64,000 nt of DNA, from assembly GCF_019972835.1 (NCBI RefSeq), contig NZ_BPPB01000001.1, forward strand, positions 62,001 through 126,000, read 5' to 3'. Below, in pieces: positions 38,741 to 47,151 of the stretch. Position 1 is the stretch's first letter; every line of letters begins with the position of its first letter. This DNA comes from Lactobacillus laiwuensis (GTDB taxonomy: Bacteria; Bacillota; Bacilli; Lactobacillales; Lactobacillaceae). A model generated the notes under the pieces. It was given only the letters and a program-made list of their open reading frames with translations, was not told where the DNA came from and made no database searches. The position numbers and the translations under genes were made by a program.

Positions 38741-38769
38741 ATCATAACTTAATAGTATAAAAAAAGCAA
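38741..38769 (-). promoter_or_regulatory. Promoter of the aromatic leader-transporter transcript
   Basis: On the minus strand TTGCTT (38769-38764) and TATGAT (38746-38741) are separated by exactly 17 bases. The predicted transcript start is about 38735, leaving a leader of about 235 bases. Confidence 0.75.
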
Positions 38770-38906
38770 GAGAATTTTTAAAGAAAAAAATTCTTTGGTA
38801 TATCAAGCTTTAAGCATCTAATAGTCTTTTTGTTGGGAAAGAAAAAGTTAGTTAATTATTAAAAAAATATTTTTTCTTTTTCAATTAGCAAAATAGCTTG
38901 CAAAAA

Positions 38907-38930
38907 TTTGAATAACTTTTTTGAATAACT
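38907..38930 (+). repeat. Tandem direct repeat
   Basis: TTTGAATAACT occurs at 38907-38917 and again at 38920-38930, a 13-base period. It lies 70 bases before the small membrane protein gene in an AT-rich stretch (38770-39001) that otherwise holds no feature I can name. Confidence 0.5.
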
Positions 38931-39001
38931 GGTTGGTAACGACTAAAATAATGACAAGTAAAAATAATAATTCAGTTTTGTAATAAAAAATATAGAAAGA
39001 A

Positions 39002-39487
39002 GTGTTTATTATCTCACTGTTTATTAATTGCATCAGTTTTTTAGGAGATTGGTTGTTGTTTGCCTTTCCTCTTTATCAAGGATTAATGGAGCTTTATGAT
39101 TATGAATGGTTTTTGAAGGAATTTAACCAATCAAGTAAAGCACAACCAAAAATTTCTCCTTTGTACTGGATTATACCTATTGTAAAAATTTATCTTGAAA
39201 AACGGCGTGCAGTCAAAATTCTAGGTAGTATTATCAAAAATGAATCTGATTTGCGTACAGCTATGAGTTTTATTGATAAGGCTACTGCCTGGTACTTTGT
39301 TTCACTTGGTGGTTGGTTGAAGATGGTATCTTCTCTATATGAATTTATCGGAGAACTTCATGAAGACAGCATTTTATTGCTGGTTATCGGAACAGTTGTT
39401 TTAACTTTTTTGGGAATTTTCTCAGGTTATTACCGGTTAAATCCTAAACGGCAAAGGGTGTTGATATCAAAAATCAAGAAGAATTAG
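39002..39487 (+). CDS. Hypothetical small membrane protein
   Basis: 161 residues starting at GTG, with GAAAG a few bases upstream. Hydrophobic segments lie at about residues 1-25, 50-65 and 122-143, with basic loops (YLEKRRAVKIL, LNPKRQRVLISKIKKN). I do not recognise the family. It stands alone, with a terminator 10 bases after its stop codon. Confidence 0.6.
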   Translation: MFIISLFINCISFLGDWLLFAFPLYQGLMELYDYEWFLKEFNQSSKAQPKISPLYWIIPIVKIYLEKRRAVKILGSIIKNESDLRTAMSFIDKATAWYFVSLGGWLKMVSSLYEFIGELHEDSILLLVIGTVVLTFLGIFSGYYRLNPKRQRVLISKIKKN

Positions 39488-39492
39488 CGATC

Positions 39493-39534
39493 AAAAAAAG
39501 AACTATAACACGCTTTGTTATAGCTCTTTTTTTT
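39493..39534 (+). terminator. Terminator after the small membrane protein gene
   Basis: AAAAAAAGAACTATAACA and TGTTATAGCTCTTTTTTTT pair with one mismatch around a CGCTT loop. It may also end the tRNA-Arg transcript on the minus strand. Confidence 0.88.
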
Positions 39535-39540
39535 GAAAAA

Positions 39541-39614
39541 TGATCCGGGTGAGATTCGAACCCACGACCCACGGTTTAGAAGACCGTTGCTCTATCCAGC
39601 TGAGCTACCAGACC
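39541..39614 (-). tRNA. tRNA-Arg (anticodon TCT)
   Basis: The 74-base cloverleaf is complete on the minus strand. The acceptor GGTCTGG pairs CCGGATC with two G-U pairs, D-arm stem GCTC/GAGC, anticodon stem ACGGT/ACCGT with loop CTTCTAA, and T-arm GTGGG-TTCGAAT-CTCAC. The anticodon TCT reads AGA. The CCA end is not encoded. It is a single tRNA gene. Confidence 0.96.
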
Positions 39615-39746
39615 GATAGTTTTGCGTATTCCCGCGCAAGAACATTAACTATTATAGAGAAAAGTTTTTGTAATTGCAACCGGAAATTTCTTTTTTATCC
39701 AACTTATTTTTAAAGTCAAATAGATAATAAAGAAGTACAAATTGAT

Positions 39747-39776
39747 TTGTTAATTGTATTTCATAATCTGTATAAT
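39747..39776 (+). promoter_or_regulatory. Promoter of the DUF2207 gene
   Basis: TTGTTA (39747-39752) and a perfect TATAAT (39771-39776) are 18 bases apart, with the start codon 35 bases downstream. Confidence 0.6.
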
Positions 39777-39810
39777 AAAGAAAAGCGAAGAACGAAAGAC
39801 AGGAAAATAC

Positions 39811-41574
39811 ATGAAACATAAAATTATAAAATTGATATCTCTACTGGGAGTTCTATTATTTTGTTTTGTTTCTGGACAAGAAGTAAAAGCCGATGTTGAT
39901 TATGATATTGCTAAAAACATCACTACAGCTAAAGTTAACTCAGACGGCTCGTTGACGATGAAAAGGGCAATTACGTATAAATTCAACAGCTCTGCACATG
40001 GAGTTTTTTATCGCCAAAATCTACAATCGAATCAGAAAATCGATGATGCGTCAGTAAAAGTGGCAGATGGCAACGACAAGGGTCACAAAACTGATGATTA
40101 TGATCTTAAAAGAAATAAAAAGGGCTACCGTTTTAAAGTATTTCATAATATAAAGAGTAATAGTCGCTTTACTGTTACTTATTTTTACCGTATCACTAAT
40201 GCCATTACCAATTACCGTGATGTAGCCGAACTTAATTTTAAAATTATTGGCGACGGTTGGGACACCAGCTTAGACTATGTTAAAGCAAGCGTGATTTTTC
40301 CAGGATCTGTTAAAGGTCTAAAAGCATGGGCCCACGGACCACTTGATGGCCATCTGCAAGTTAATCCTCAAAAAGGAAAAATTGTCATGACAGCTGAAAA
40401 TCTTGCTGGTGACATGGGTATTGAAGTTCATACTATTTTCCCTCCTAAAATTACTGCCAACAATCAAAATGTCAAAAATAAGAATCACAGGCAGGCAGTG
40501 ATAAAGCAAGAAAAAGAGTTAGCGCGAAATACGGAATTAAAGCAAAAAAGAGGGGTAAGAAGAAGTCTCTGGCTAATTGCTGTGAGTATAATAGCAGGAC
40601 TTTTAGGTATCATTAAGGGTTTTAGGGCCAAAAAGATTGGTTTTAAGCCCCGCAAAATTCGTGAATTAGCCCATAACTATGAAATACCTGATGTGGATCC
40701 CATATTAGCGCAAATTTTGGATACTGCAAAGCAACCGGATAATCGCGCGTTTACCGCTTATTTGATGGAACTGGCAGCGCAGAAAAAAATTAGGATTGAA
40801 GATTATAAAGCCCATCTTAAAACTTATTATCGGATAACCGCGATAGACGAAAGTATTGTTGATGAAAGCCGATTAATGAAAACACTCTTTAACAAGATTG
40901 GGGATGGAACTAGTTTTACAACACAAGCCCTAAAAAAATATCATGGAAAAAAACTAGGCCGCGACTTTGATTTTTGGGCAGGAGATTATTTTGATAGTAA
41001 AGAAAAGCAAATTTATTTGCCTGATTCATTGATAAATCGAAAAAATAAAAATATTGCTATCATAATTTTAATGATGGTCATCAGTTTCGCTGCTTCGGTA
41101 GTAGCTCTTATAAGCTCACTTAAATTTATCTTAGTAATAGTTTTTGGCGAAGCTTTGATTCTGATTTTGAGTTTACTGGCTCTAATTTTTAATATCAAAC
41201 GTACCGGTATATATTCTGAAAAAGGAAAAATTGAAACCGAAAAGATACGTGGTTTCAAGAAAATGTTGAAAGATATCGGTAAGTTTAAGATGAAGGATGT
41301 GGGTGACATCATTTTATGGGAAGACATCATGCCTTATGCTGTTGCTTTTGGTTTAGCTAATAAAGTAATGAAACAGCTCAAAATCGAATTTAGTCAAGAA
41401 GAATTGGCAAAGAGTGATTACTTTTACTATGGTTTTGCCTCTAATACCGGCAAAGATAGCTTTTCTGCCAACTTTGATTCTTGCTTTAACGACAGTATAT
41501 CTACTGGTTCAAGCAGCTTTTCCAGTGGTTCATCCGGTGGCTTTGGTGGAGGTTCCGGTGGTGGAGCTTTCTAG
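39811..41574 (+). CDS. DUF2207 domain membrane protein with Gly/Ser-rich tail
   Basis: 587 residues. A signal peptide (IKLISLLGVLLFCFVSGQEVKA) is followed by an extracytoplasmic DUF2207 domain of about 230 residues. A membrane segment lies near residue 255, a cytoplasmic region follows, and a pair of membrane helices lies near 412-460. The tail SSFSSGSSGGFGGGSGGGAF resembles the TPM/DUF2207 family ending. ATG at 39811 is chosen for AGGAAA upstream and the proper signal peptide; an upstream in-frame ATG at 39754 is less likely. Function unknown. Confidence 0.85.
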   Translation: MKHKIIKLISLLGVLLFCFVSGQEVKADVDYDIAKNITTAKVNSDGSLTMKRAITYKFNSSAHGVFYRQNLQSNQKIDDASVKVADGNDKGHKTDDYDLKRNKKGYRFKVFHNIKSNSRFTVTYFYRITNAITNYRDVAELNFKIIGDGWDTSLDYVKASVIFPGSVKGLKAWAHGPLDGHLQVNPQKGKIVMTAENLAGDMGIEVHTIFPPKITANNQNVKNKNHRQAVIKQEKELARNTELKQKRGVRRSLWLIAVSIIAGLLGIIKGFRAKKIGFKPRKIRELAHNYEIPDVDPILAQILDTAKQPDNRAFTAYLMELAAQKKIRIEDYKAHLKTYYRITAIDESIVDESRLMKTLFNKIGDGTSFTTQALKKYHGKKLGRDFDFWAGDYFDSKEKQIYLPDSLINRKNKNIAIIILMMVISFAASVVALISSLKFILVIVFGEALILILSLLALIFNIKRTGIYSEKGKIETEKIRGFKKMLKDIGKFKMKDVGDIILWEDIMPYAVAFGLANKVMKQLKIEFSQEELAKSDYFYYGFASNTGKDSFSANFDSCFNDSISTGSSSFSSGSSGGFGGGSGGGAF

Positions 41575-41590
41575 TATAAGTTTTGATTTT

Positions 41591-41617
41591 AAGTCTAGCA
41601 TAACGCTGGACTTTTTT
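41591..41617 (+). terminator. Terminator after the DUF2207 gene
   Basis: AAGTCTAGC-ATAAC-GCTGGACTT with one G-U pair, followed by TTTT. Confidence 0.88.
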
Positions 41618-41661
41618 GCTTTTGCTATACTTAAGTAAATAATATAAAGACAGGTAAAAAT

Positions 41662-42993
41662 ATGTTCGATTATCGCAATAATTTAATAAGGATTCTTAAT
41701 CAGACTGCCGGAGATGAGAAGAGCCTTAAGAATGGCTTGGCTGCAATAAAACTGATCTTAGGTATGACCGATAGGGATGAAAAAACCAATTCAACCGTAA
41801 AAGATAAAGATACTGTAGAAGTTGATTTACAGCAGCTTAATTTATTATTAACAAGTCTAACGCGACTAATTACTAATCCGACAAACATTTCAGCTAAAAA
41901 TACAGTGCTTTCGGCTACGCAGAAATTAACGCTTGCCCAAGGTATCAATAAAGAATACCGTCAAAATTTAGTTGATTTAAAAGAAGCAATAAAGTCACTT
42001 GGGACTTCAAAAGATTTAATCAATAAAAAAGTATTTGAGCAAGCAGTTGCTACACCTAAAAAACCTCCAAGGGATTACCGTAAAGGAAAGCGGTATACAG
42101 TGGTTCGTTTATTGTCAGGCTGTGATTTGATTAATGATAGCAATAGGACCGTTTATACGTTAAAAGAATCACAGATCCATTCCCTGAATTTGAAAAGTGG
42201 AGATATCGTTGAAGCTGTACCAGAAGAAAAAAGTTCTCATTATGAAGCGACTATTTTAAGGATTGTTGGCTATCGTGATTTGCCCAGTATGGAAGTTGAT
42301 TCTATTTCAACCTTTAAGTATGCAGTAGTTCAAGGACGAACCGGACATCTGGCTATTTCACGTAACGCTCATGGTAAGAAATTGCGGGTTCATGGTAAAG
42401 CAATTCTTTTACCAGTTGATTCGAGCAAATATTGGGATGAAAATATTAAGTTAGTTGATGGTTCAATAGTAGACTTAGCTTGGTATGATGGGGACGTGCG
42501 TCTGAAAAAAAATCCGGCTGAGGCAATTCAAATTCGCTGGGTTTATCAAATTGAACAGTCCCAGAAATCTATTGGCACAAAAAAGAAAAAAAGTACTGCT
42601 GAATCAAAGAAAGTTGATTTGCCTAAACTAGCGATGGACCTACATTATCAAAGAGTTGGAATTGCCATTGGTAATAATCAAAATGAAGCTATGCTTGAAG
42701 GAATAGTTAATCGTTATGGCGGCATTCCAATTCCTATTGATGCTTTTCAGGGCAGAAAAAAAGTTATTGAAAACCAAATTAAAGATCTAGATATCGTGAT
42801 TTTGGTTACGGCTTTTGCAGCTCATGACAGTACTTGGAATATCAGAGAATTTGCAAGTAAATACCATATCAAGTTTGCCGTTAGTTCAAGTAAAGGCTAT
42901 CAAGCGTTTGAGCGAGCATTATATCGGGCTGAAAAAGGTCTACCAGCATACGAAGGCAATCAGACTATTAGATACGAACTTGCTGAACAGTAA
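41662..42993 (+). CDS. DUF2325 domain-containing protein
   Basis: 443 residues. The C-terminal 110 residues form a DUF2325 domain (VGIAIGNNQNEAMLEGIV, then DIVILVTAFAAHDSTWNIRE and KFAVSSSKGYQAFERAL), a Rossmann-like module. Ahead of it lie an N-terminal helical region (residues 1-130) and a beta-rich middle part, beginning GKRYTVVRLLSGCDLIND, that looks like a small-barrel or RNA-binding-like module. Function unknown. It is transcribed alone, between the DUF2207 terminator and yitT. Confidence 0.85.
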   Translation: MFDYRNNLIRILNQTAGDEKSLKNGLAAIKLILGMTDRDEKTNSTVKDKDTVEVDLQQLNLLLTSLTRLITNPTNISAKNTVLSATQKLTLAQGINKEYRQNLVDLKEAIKSLGTSKDLINKKVFEQAVATPKKPPRDYRKGKRYTVVRLLSGCDLINDSNRTVYTLKESQIHSLNLKSGDIVEAVPEEKSSHYEATILRIVGYRDLPSMEVDSISTFKYAVVQGRTGHLAISRNAHGKKLRVHGKAILLPVDSSKYWDENIKLVDGSIVDLAWYDGDVRLKKNPAEAIQIRWVYQIEQSQKSIGTKKKKSTAESKKVDLPKLAMDLHYQRVGIAIGNNQNEAMLEGIVNRYGGIPIPIDAFQGRKKVIENQIKDLDIVILVTAFAAHDSTWNIREFASKYHIKFAVSSSKGYQAFERALYRAEKGLPAYEGNQTIRYELAEQ

Positions 42994-43149
42994 TATTTAT
43001 AATTTCTTAATAATTTAAGAAAAATTCCTCAGAGTTATAGTTTAAGCGATTTTAAGAATGATCAAGAATAACCAAAACCCATATTCCTTGCATAATTTAG
43101 CTACTTTCCTGTAAAATGTAAAATAACAATTTTATGGAAGGAAGATGAG

Positions 43150-43989
43150 ATGGATTCACAAAAGCAAACCCATACGTGGCAATACTGGCTCTTTTTCTTG
43201 GCTGGTCTGGAAATAATAACAATATCAATTAACTTCTTTTATGCTCCAATAAATGTTGCTGCTGGAGGCTCGACCGGGATCTCAATATTGATTGATGCTG
43301 TTTGGGGAATTAACCGCTCAATTTCGGTATTTGTGGTTAATGGCTTAATGCTAATTTTAGCTGCCGTCTTTTTGGGCAAACAAACTTTAAAAAAAGTTGC
43401 ATTGGGCAGTCTTTTAGTACCTGTCTTAATGGCAATTACCCCTAGCTTTAAACTAACTTCAAATAATATGCTGGCGGTAATTTATGGTGGGGTTTTAATG
43501 GGCATTGGTGTTACAATGCTCTACCGGATTAATGCTTCATCTGGCGGAACCACAATTCCCCCACTAATTATAAAAAAATATTTTTATGTTGACCCTGCTA
43601 TATCGCTCATGGTCATTGATATGTCGGTCATTGTACTGAACATTTTTGTTGATGGAACTGAAGCATTTTTACTGGCAGCTTTTTCTCAGGTCATTACTAC
43701 TATTACTATGCGATATACTGAAACTGGTTTTGATAAAAAATATCAAGTGCGCATAATGAGTAACACTAAATTAGATAAAATTAGGCAAATGCTCCAGCAG
43801 GATTACGATGGCCTGACTGTTTATAACGTTGTGGGTGGATACAGTGACCAAGATAAGCAACAATTAGTTATAATTGTTGATACTAATGAATATGGTCAAT
43901 TAGTTGCCAAAGCCCGCGAAATTGACAGTGAAGCATTTATTGTTACCGAAAATATTGCTAAAGTACACGGTGGTAAGTGGCAGATTTAA
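43150..43989 (+). CDS. YitT family membrane protein (DUF2179 C-terminal domain)
   Basis: 279 residues. Five to six membrane segments in the first 200 residues carry the family signatures INFFYAPINVAAGGSTGIS and RINASSGGTTIPPLI. A cytoplasmic DUF2179 domain follows (residues about 205-279). GGAAGGAAG lies before the start. The transported substrate is unknown for this family. A short hairpin terminator follows. Confidence 0.88.
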   Translation: MDSQKQTHTWQYWLFFLAGLEIITISINFFYAPINVAAGGSTGISILIDAVWGINRSISVFVVNGLMLILAAVFLGKQTLKKVALGSLLVPVLMAITPSFKLTSNNMLAVIYGGVLMGIGVTMLYRINASSGGTTIPPLIIKKYFYVDPAISLMVIDMSVIVLNIFVDGTEAFLLAAFSQVITTITMRYTETGFDKKYQVRIMSNTKLDKIRQMLQQDYDGLTVYNVVGGYSDQDKQQLVIIVDTNEYGQLVAKAREIDSEAFIVTENIAKVHGGKWQI

Positions 43990-43997
43990 TGCCAATT

Positions 43998-44021
43998 TAC
44001 CCAATAAAAAGGGTATTTTTT
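43998..44021 (+). terminator. Terminator after yitT
   Basis: TACCC-AATAAAAA-GGGTA followed by TTTTTT. Short stem, but correctly placed. Confidence 0.65.
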
Positions 44022-44031
44022 ATTGCCAACT

Positions 44032-44138
44032 AGACTTAAGAGTAGTATTATGTAGTAGTTGTATTTGTGGGTTCCTCCACATCTGCAACCGCACATTTCG
44101 GGGTAATAAGTCTTTTACGGAGCACCTCGATTGGCGAG
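44032..44138 (+). promoter_or_regulatory. Structured rplU leader (probable L21 autoregulatory element)
   Basis: AGACTTA (44032-44038) pairs TAAGTCT (44107-44113), closing a domain that contains the hairpin TGTGG-GTTCCT-CCACA (44066-44081). A second hairpin, CTCG/CGAG (44126-44138), lies just before the rplU ribosome site. Ribosomal protein L21 leaders at this position are known from Firmicutes; membership in that RNA family is inferred. Confidence 0.6.
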
Positions 44139-44164
44139 TCTAAGTAAATTTTGGAGGGTAGTAA

Positions 44165-44479
44165 ATGTACGCAATTATTAAAACCGGTGGCAAGCAATAT
44201 AAAGTTGCTGAAGGCGATAGTGTTTTTGTTGAAAAGCTTGATGCTGCAGAAGGCAAAGAAGTTACTTTTGATGAAGTAGTTCTTACTTCTGATGGCAAAG
44301 ATGTTAAAGTTGGTACACCGTTAGTTAAAGGTGCTAAAGTTGTTGCTAAAGTTGAAAAGCAAGGTAAGGAAAAGAAGGTAGTTACTTTCAAGTACAAGCC
44401 TAAGAAGCACTCACATTCAAAATATGGTCACCGTCAACCTTATACTAAGGTTACAGTTGAAAAAATTGAATTAAACTAG
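44165..44479 (+). CDS. rplU: Ribosomal protein L21
   Basis: 50S subunit protein that contacts 23S rRNA and L20. [20 protein letters not shown] is the hallmark N-terminus and [19 protein letters not shown] the conserved basic C-terminus. At 104 residues it has normal length. GGAGGG precedes the ATG. Only 10 bases separate it from rpmA, so the prp gene usually placed here in Firmicutes is missing. Confidence 0.97.
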   Translation: MYAIIKTGGKQYKVAEGDSVFVEKLDAAEGKEVTFDEVVLTSDGKDVKVGTPLVKGAKVVAKVEKQGKEKKVVTFKYKPKKHSHSKYGHRQPYTKVTVEKIELN

Positions 44480-44489
44480 AGGTGAAGTA

Positions 44490-44786
44490 ATGATGAATAT
44501 TTTAAATCTTAAATTATTAGCCCACCACAAGGGTGGAGGTTCTACTGCCAATGGTCGTAATTCAGCTGGACGTCGTTTAGGCGCTAAAGCTGCAGATGGT
44601 CAAACCATTCATGCTGGTTCAATTATTTATCGTCAACGTGGTACAAAGATTCACCCTGGTAAGAATGTTGGTCAAGGTGGAGACGATACTTTATTTGCCT
44701 TAGTAAATGGAGTAGTAAAATTTGAGCGGAAAGATAAATACAGAAAACAAGTTTCTGTTATTCCGGTTGAAGAAGAAGCTAAGTAA
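44490..44786 (+). CDS. rpmA: Ribosomal protein L27 with atypical N-terminal extension
   Basis: 50S protein reaching the peptidyl transferase centre. The mature core [21 protein letters not shown] is intact. Before it lies the Firmicute-type extension, here [10 protein letters not shown]. In species with the protease Prp this peptide ends LQFF or similar and is removed before the Ala. Here the residues before Ala are LKLL, and no prp gene is adjacent. Either of two neighbouring ATGs may be the start. GAGGTGA precedes them. Confidence 0.95.
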   Translation: MMNILNLKLLAHHKGGGSTANGRNSAGRRLGAKAADGQTIHAGSIIYRQRGTKIHPGKNVGQGGDDTLFALVNGVVKFERKDKYRKQVSVIPVEEEAK

Positions 44787-44802
44787 TTTAGTTCTTAAGC
44801 AA

Positions 44803-44836
44803 GAAGACGAAAAGCATATGCTTCTCGTCTTTTTTC
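44803..44836 (+). terminator. Terminator after rpmA
   Basis: AAGACGAAAAGC and GCTTCTCGTCTT pair, with one mismatch, around ATAT; a T-run follows. Confidence 0.9.
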
Positions 44837-44923
44837 TGTTTTAATTTGTAAAGATAAGTTAGTAATGTATCTCTTTTTAGGGTTAAAATTAAGGTAAAGA
44901 TTGATATACAGGAGATTATGGGT

Positions 44924-46033
44924 ATGACTGAAAAGGAAGAACTAATAACGCTGCTTAACAGGCGAATAAATAAGGTTACCGAACTAATTAAAAAACGTAA
45001 TGCCGATGGACTGTTAATTTTTAACCAAGCAAATTATCGTTACCTGACTAATTTTACTGGTGAAGAAGCTCAATTGATTTTAACTTCAAAAGGAGATCGA
45101 ATTTTACTTTCTGACTCACGGTTTGACGATCAGATTAAAGCCGAAGCCCCTGGTGAAATTAGGGTGGTAATGAAAAAAGAAGGTCAAGACCTTGAAATTT
45201 CTAAACAATTAAAAGAGGCAAATTTAAAAAAAGTTTTAATTGAAGGTGAATTCGTTTCTGCAGTTGAGTTTGCAAACTTGCAAAGATTAAATCCTAGTAT
45301 CGATTTCGAAATATGCGAGGAACTAGTCGAACAAGTACGTAATGTTAAAGACGCACTTGAATTAGAAACATTGCGTACAGCGATTAACATTTCAATGGAT
45401 AGCTTTAATGAAATATTGCCTTTGATTAAGCCAGGTGCTGTTGAACGAAAAATCGGAGCAAAATTAGATTACTACTTTAAAATTAATGGCGGTGATGGCC
45501 CTAGTTTCGATACTATTATTGCCTCAGGAGTGCGTTCTGCATGGGCTCATGGTGTTGCTAGCGATAAAATGATTGAAGATGGCGATATGGTTGTAATTGA
45601 TTTTGGTGCGTTTTACCATGGCTATGCTGCTGATATTACCAGAACTATTGCTGTTGGCAAAGTTGACCAGGAAATGCACAAAATTTATGAAATTGTTCAT
45701 GAAGCACAGAGGCGTGGTATTGAAGCTGCTATTGCAGGTAATCATGGTAGTGATGTTGATCGAGCAGCCAGAAGTTACATTACAGAGCAAGGATATGGAC
45801 AGTATTTTGGTCATGGCATTGGCCATGGCATCGGATTAGAAATACATGAATTATGTCAACCTGCCTTGCCTTTTGGTAAACAAGAACTTGTTAATAACAT
45901 GGTTCATACTGTTGAACCGGGAATTTATTTGCCAAATAAAGGCGGTGTCAGAATTGAAGACGACATTTTAATTCATAATCAAACCCCTGAGACACTATCT
46001 ACTTTACCTAAAGACAACTTAATTTCTTTATAA
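44924..46033 (+). CDS. pepP: Xaa-Pro aminopeptidase P-type (M24 family)
   Basis: Metallopeptidase releasing N-terminal residues before Pro. The creatinase N-domain (residues 1-130) is followed by the pita-bread fold. Metal ligands are in VVIDFGAFYHGYAADITRT (two Asp), GHGIGHGIGLEIHE (His), TVEPGIY (Glu) and RIEDDI (Glu). I favour ATG 44924, 9 bases from GGAG; ATG 44918 lies only 3 bases from it. About 369 residues, placed directly before efp as in most Firmicutes. Confidence 0.93.
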   Translation: MTEKEELITLLNRRINKVTELIKKRNADGLLIFNQANYRYLTNFTGEEAQLILTSKGDRILLSDSRFDDQIKAEAPGEIRVVMKKEGQDLEISKQLKEANLKKVLIEGEFVSAVEFANLQRLNPSIDFEICEELVEQVRNVKDALELETLRTAINISMDSFNEILPLIKPGAVERKIGAKLDYYFKINGGDGPSFDTIIASGVRSAWAHGVASDKMIEDGDMVVIDFGAFYHGYAADITRTIAVGKVDQEMHKIYEIVHEAQRRGIEAAIAGNHGSDVDRAARSYITEQGYGQYFGHGIGHGIGLEIHELCQPALPFGKQELVNNMVHTVEPGIYLPNKGGVRIEDDILIHNQTPETLSTLPKDNLISL

Positions 46034-46105
46034 AAGATAAATAATAATTATAGTAAAATCGCTTACTAATTGGTAAGATAATATTATGGAGATGAGGTAC
46101 TCAAT

Positions 46106-46675
46106 ATGACAATGATTTCAGTAAATGAATTTAAAAATGGTTTGACTATTAAGTATAATAATGACTTATGGCGTATAGTTGAATTTCAACATGTTAAACC
46201 TGGTAAGGGCAGTGCATTTGTTCGCTCAAAGCTAAAGAGTTTGAACACAGGTGCTGTACAGGAATATACTTTCCGCTCTACTGCAAAAGTTGAAACTGCA
46301 GAAATAGAAACAAAATCTATGCAGTACCTATATAATGATGGTGCCAGTTACGTTTTTATGGATACTAACACTTATGACCAGTTGGCAATTCCTAACGAAC
46401 AAGTAAAAGATGAAGCCAAGTTCTTGAAGGAAAATATGAATGTAAGTGTCATTATGCATGATGGTAAAACCTTAGGAATTCAATTACCGAATACTGTTGA
46501 ATTGACGGTTGCCAAAACGGAGCCTAATATTAAGGGTGATACTTCATCAGGTGGTGGAAAGCCTGCAACTATGGAAACGGGCCTTGTAGTAAACGTACCT
46601 TTCTTTATTAATGAGGGAGACGTTTTAGTAATTAATACTGTCGATGGTACATACGTATCTCGCGCAAATAAATAA
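46106..46675 (+). CDS. efp: Elongation factor P
   Basis: Relieves ribosome stalling at proline stretches, a fitting neighbour for an X-Pro peptidase. The KOW-like N-domain is followed by two OB domains. The tip loop reads [14 protein letters not shown], with the lysine of PGKG at the modifiable position, and the C-terminus has [14 protein letters not shown]. At 189 residues it is slightly long because of the C-terminal insertion typical of Firmicutes. GAGGTAC precedes the ATG. Confidence 0.96.
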   Translation: MTMISVNEFKNGLTIKYNNDLWRIVEFQHVKPGKGSAFVRSKLKSLNTGAVQEYTFRSTAKVETAEIETKSMQYLYNDGASYVFMDTNTYDQLAIPNEQVKDEAKFLKENMNVSVIMHDGKTLGIQLPNTVELTVAKTEPNIKGDTSSGGGKPATMETGLVVNVPFFINEGDVLVINTVDGTYVSRANK

Positions 46676-46692
46676 ATTTTCGAGGTAAAAAA

Positions 46693-47151
46693 ATGGCAGA
46701 TAGTTCAAAAATTGTCTTAGATGATCAAAATAACGGCGAAGAAATTGAAATTGATCCTAGTGTTCTTGAAGTTATTATGGGCATTGCTGCCGAAAAAGTA
46801 GATGGAGTTGCCGAAATGCACGGTGACGTCAAGTCCGGAATTAACCGCGTATTAGGAAGAGAAGATCGTGGCAGAGGTGTATCTGTTAATATTGATGATG
46901 AGCATAACTTGATTGCCGATGTTTATGTCAGTATTGAAGCCGGTAAAAATGTGCCTGAAATAGCAATGAATTTGCAAAAGACTTTAAAGCAACAGGTTTT
47001 ACAGATGACCGATTTAACTCTTAGTGAAATTAATGTGCATGTTACAGGACTTGAATTTCCAGATGATGATAATGAAGATGGCAGCGGCACCTCTCAGCTA
47101 TTTTCCGACATAGATGAAAAGGGTAAAAATGAATCAACACGAGAGTCGTAG
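46693..47151 (+). CDS. yqhY: Asp23/Gls24 family protein YqhY
   Basis: 152 residues. The Asp23 domain runs from IDPSVLEVIMGIAAEKVDGVAEMHG to SEINVHVTGLEF. An acidic linker and tail follow. In B. subtilis YqhY lies between accBC and nusB and affects acetyl-CoA carboxylase activity; here it is between efp and nusB. It overlaps nusB by 23 bases, so the two are cotranslated. Confidence 0.92.
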   Translation: MADSSKIVLDDQNNGEEIEIDPSVLEVIMGIAAEKVDGVAEMHGDVKSGINRVLGREDRGRGVSVNIDDEHNLIADVYVSIEAGKNVPEIAMNLQKTLKQQVLQMTDLTLSEINVHVTGLEFPDDDNEDGSGTSQLFSDIDEKGKNESTRES

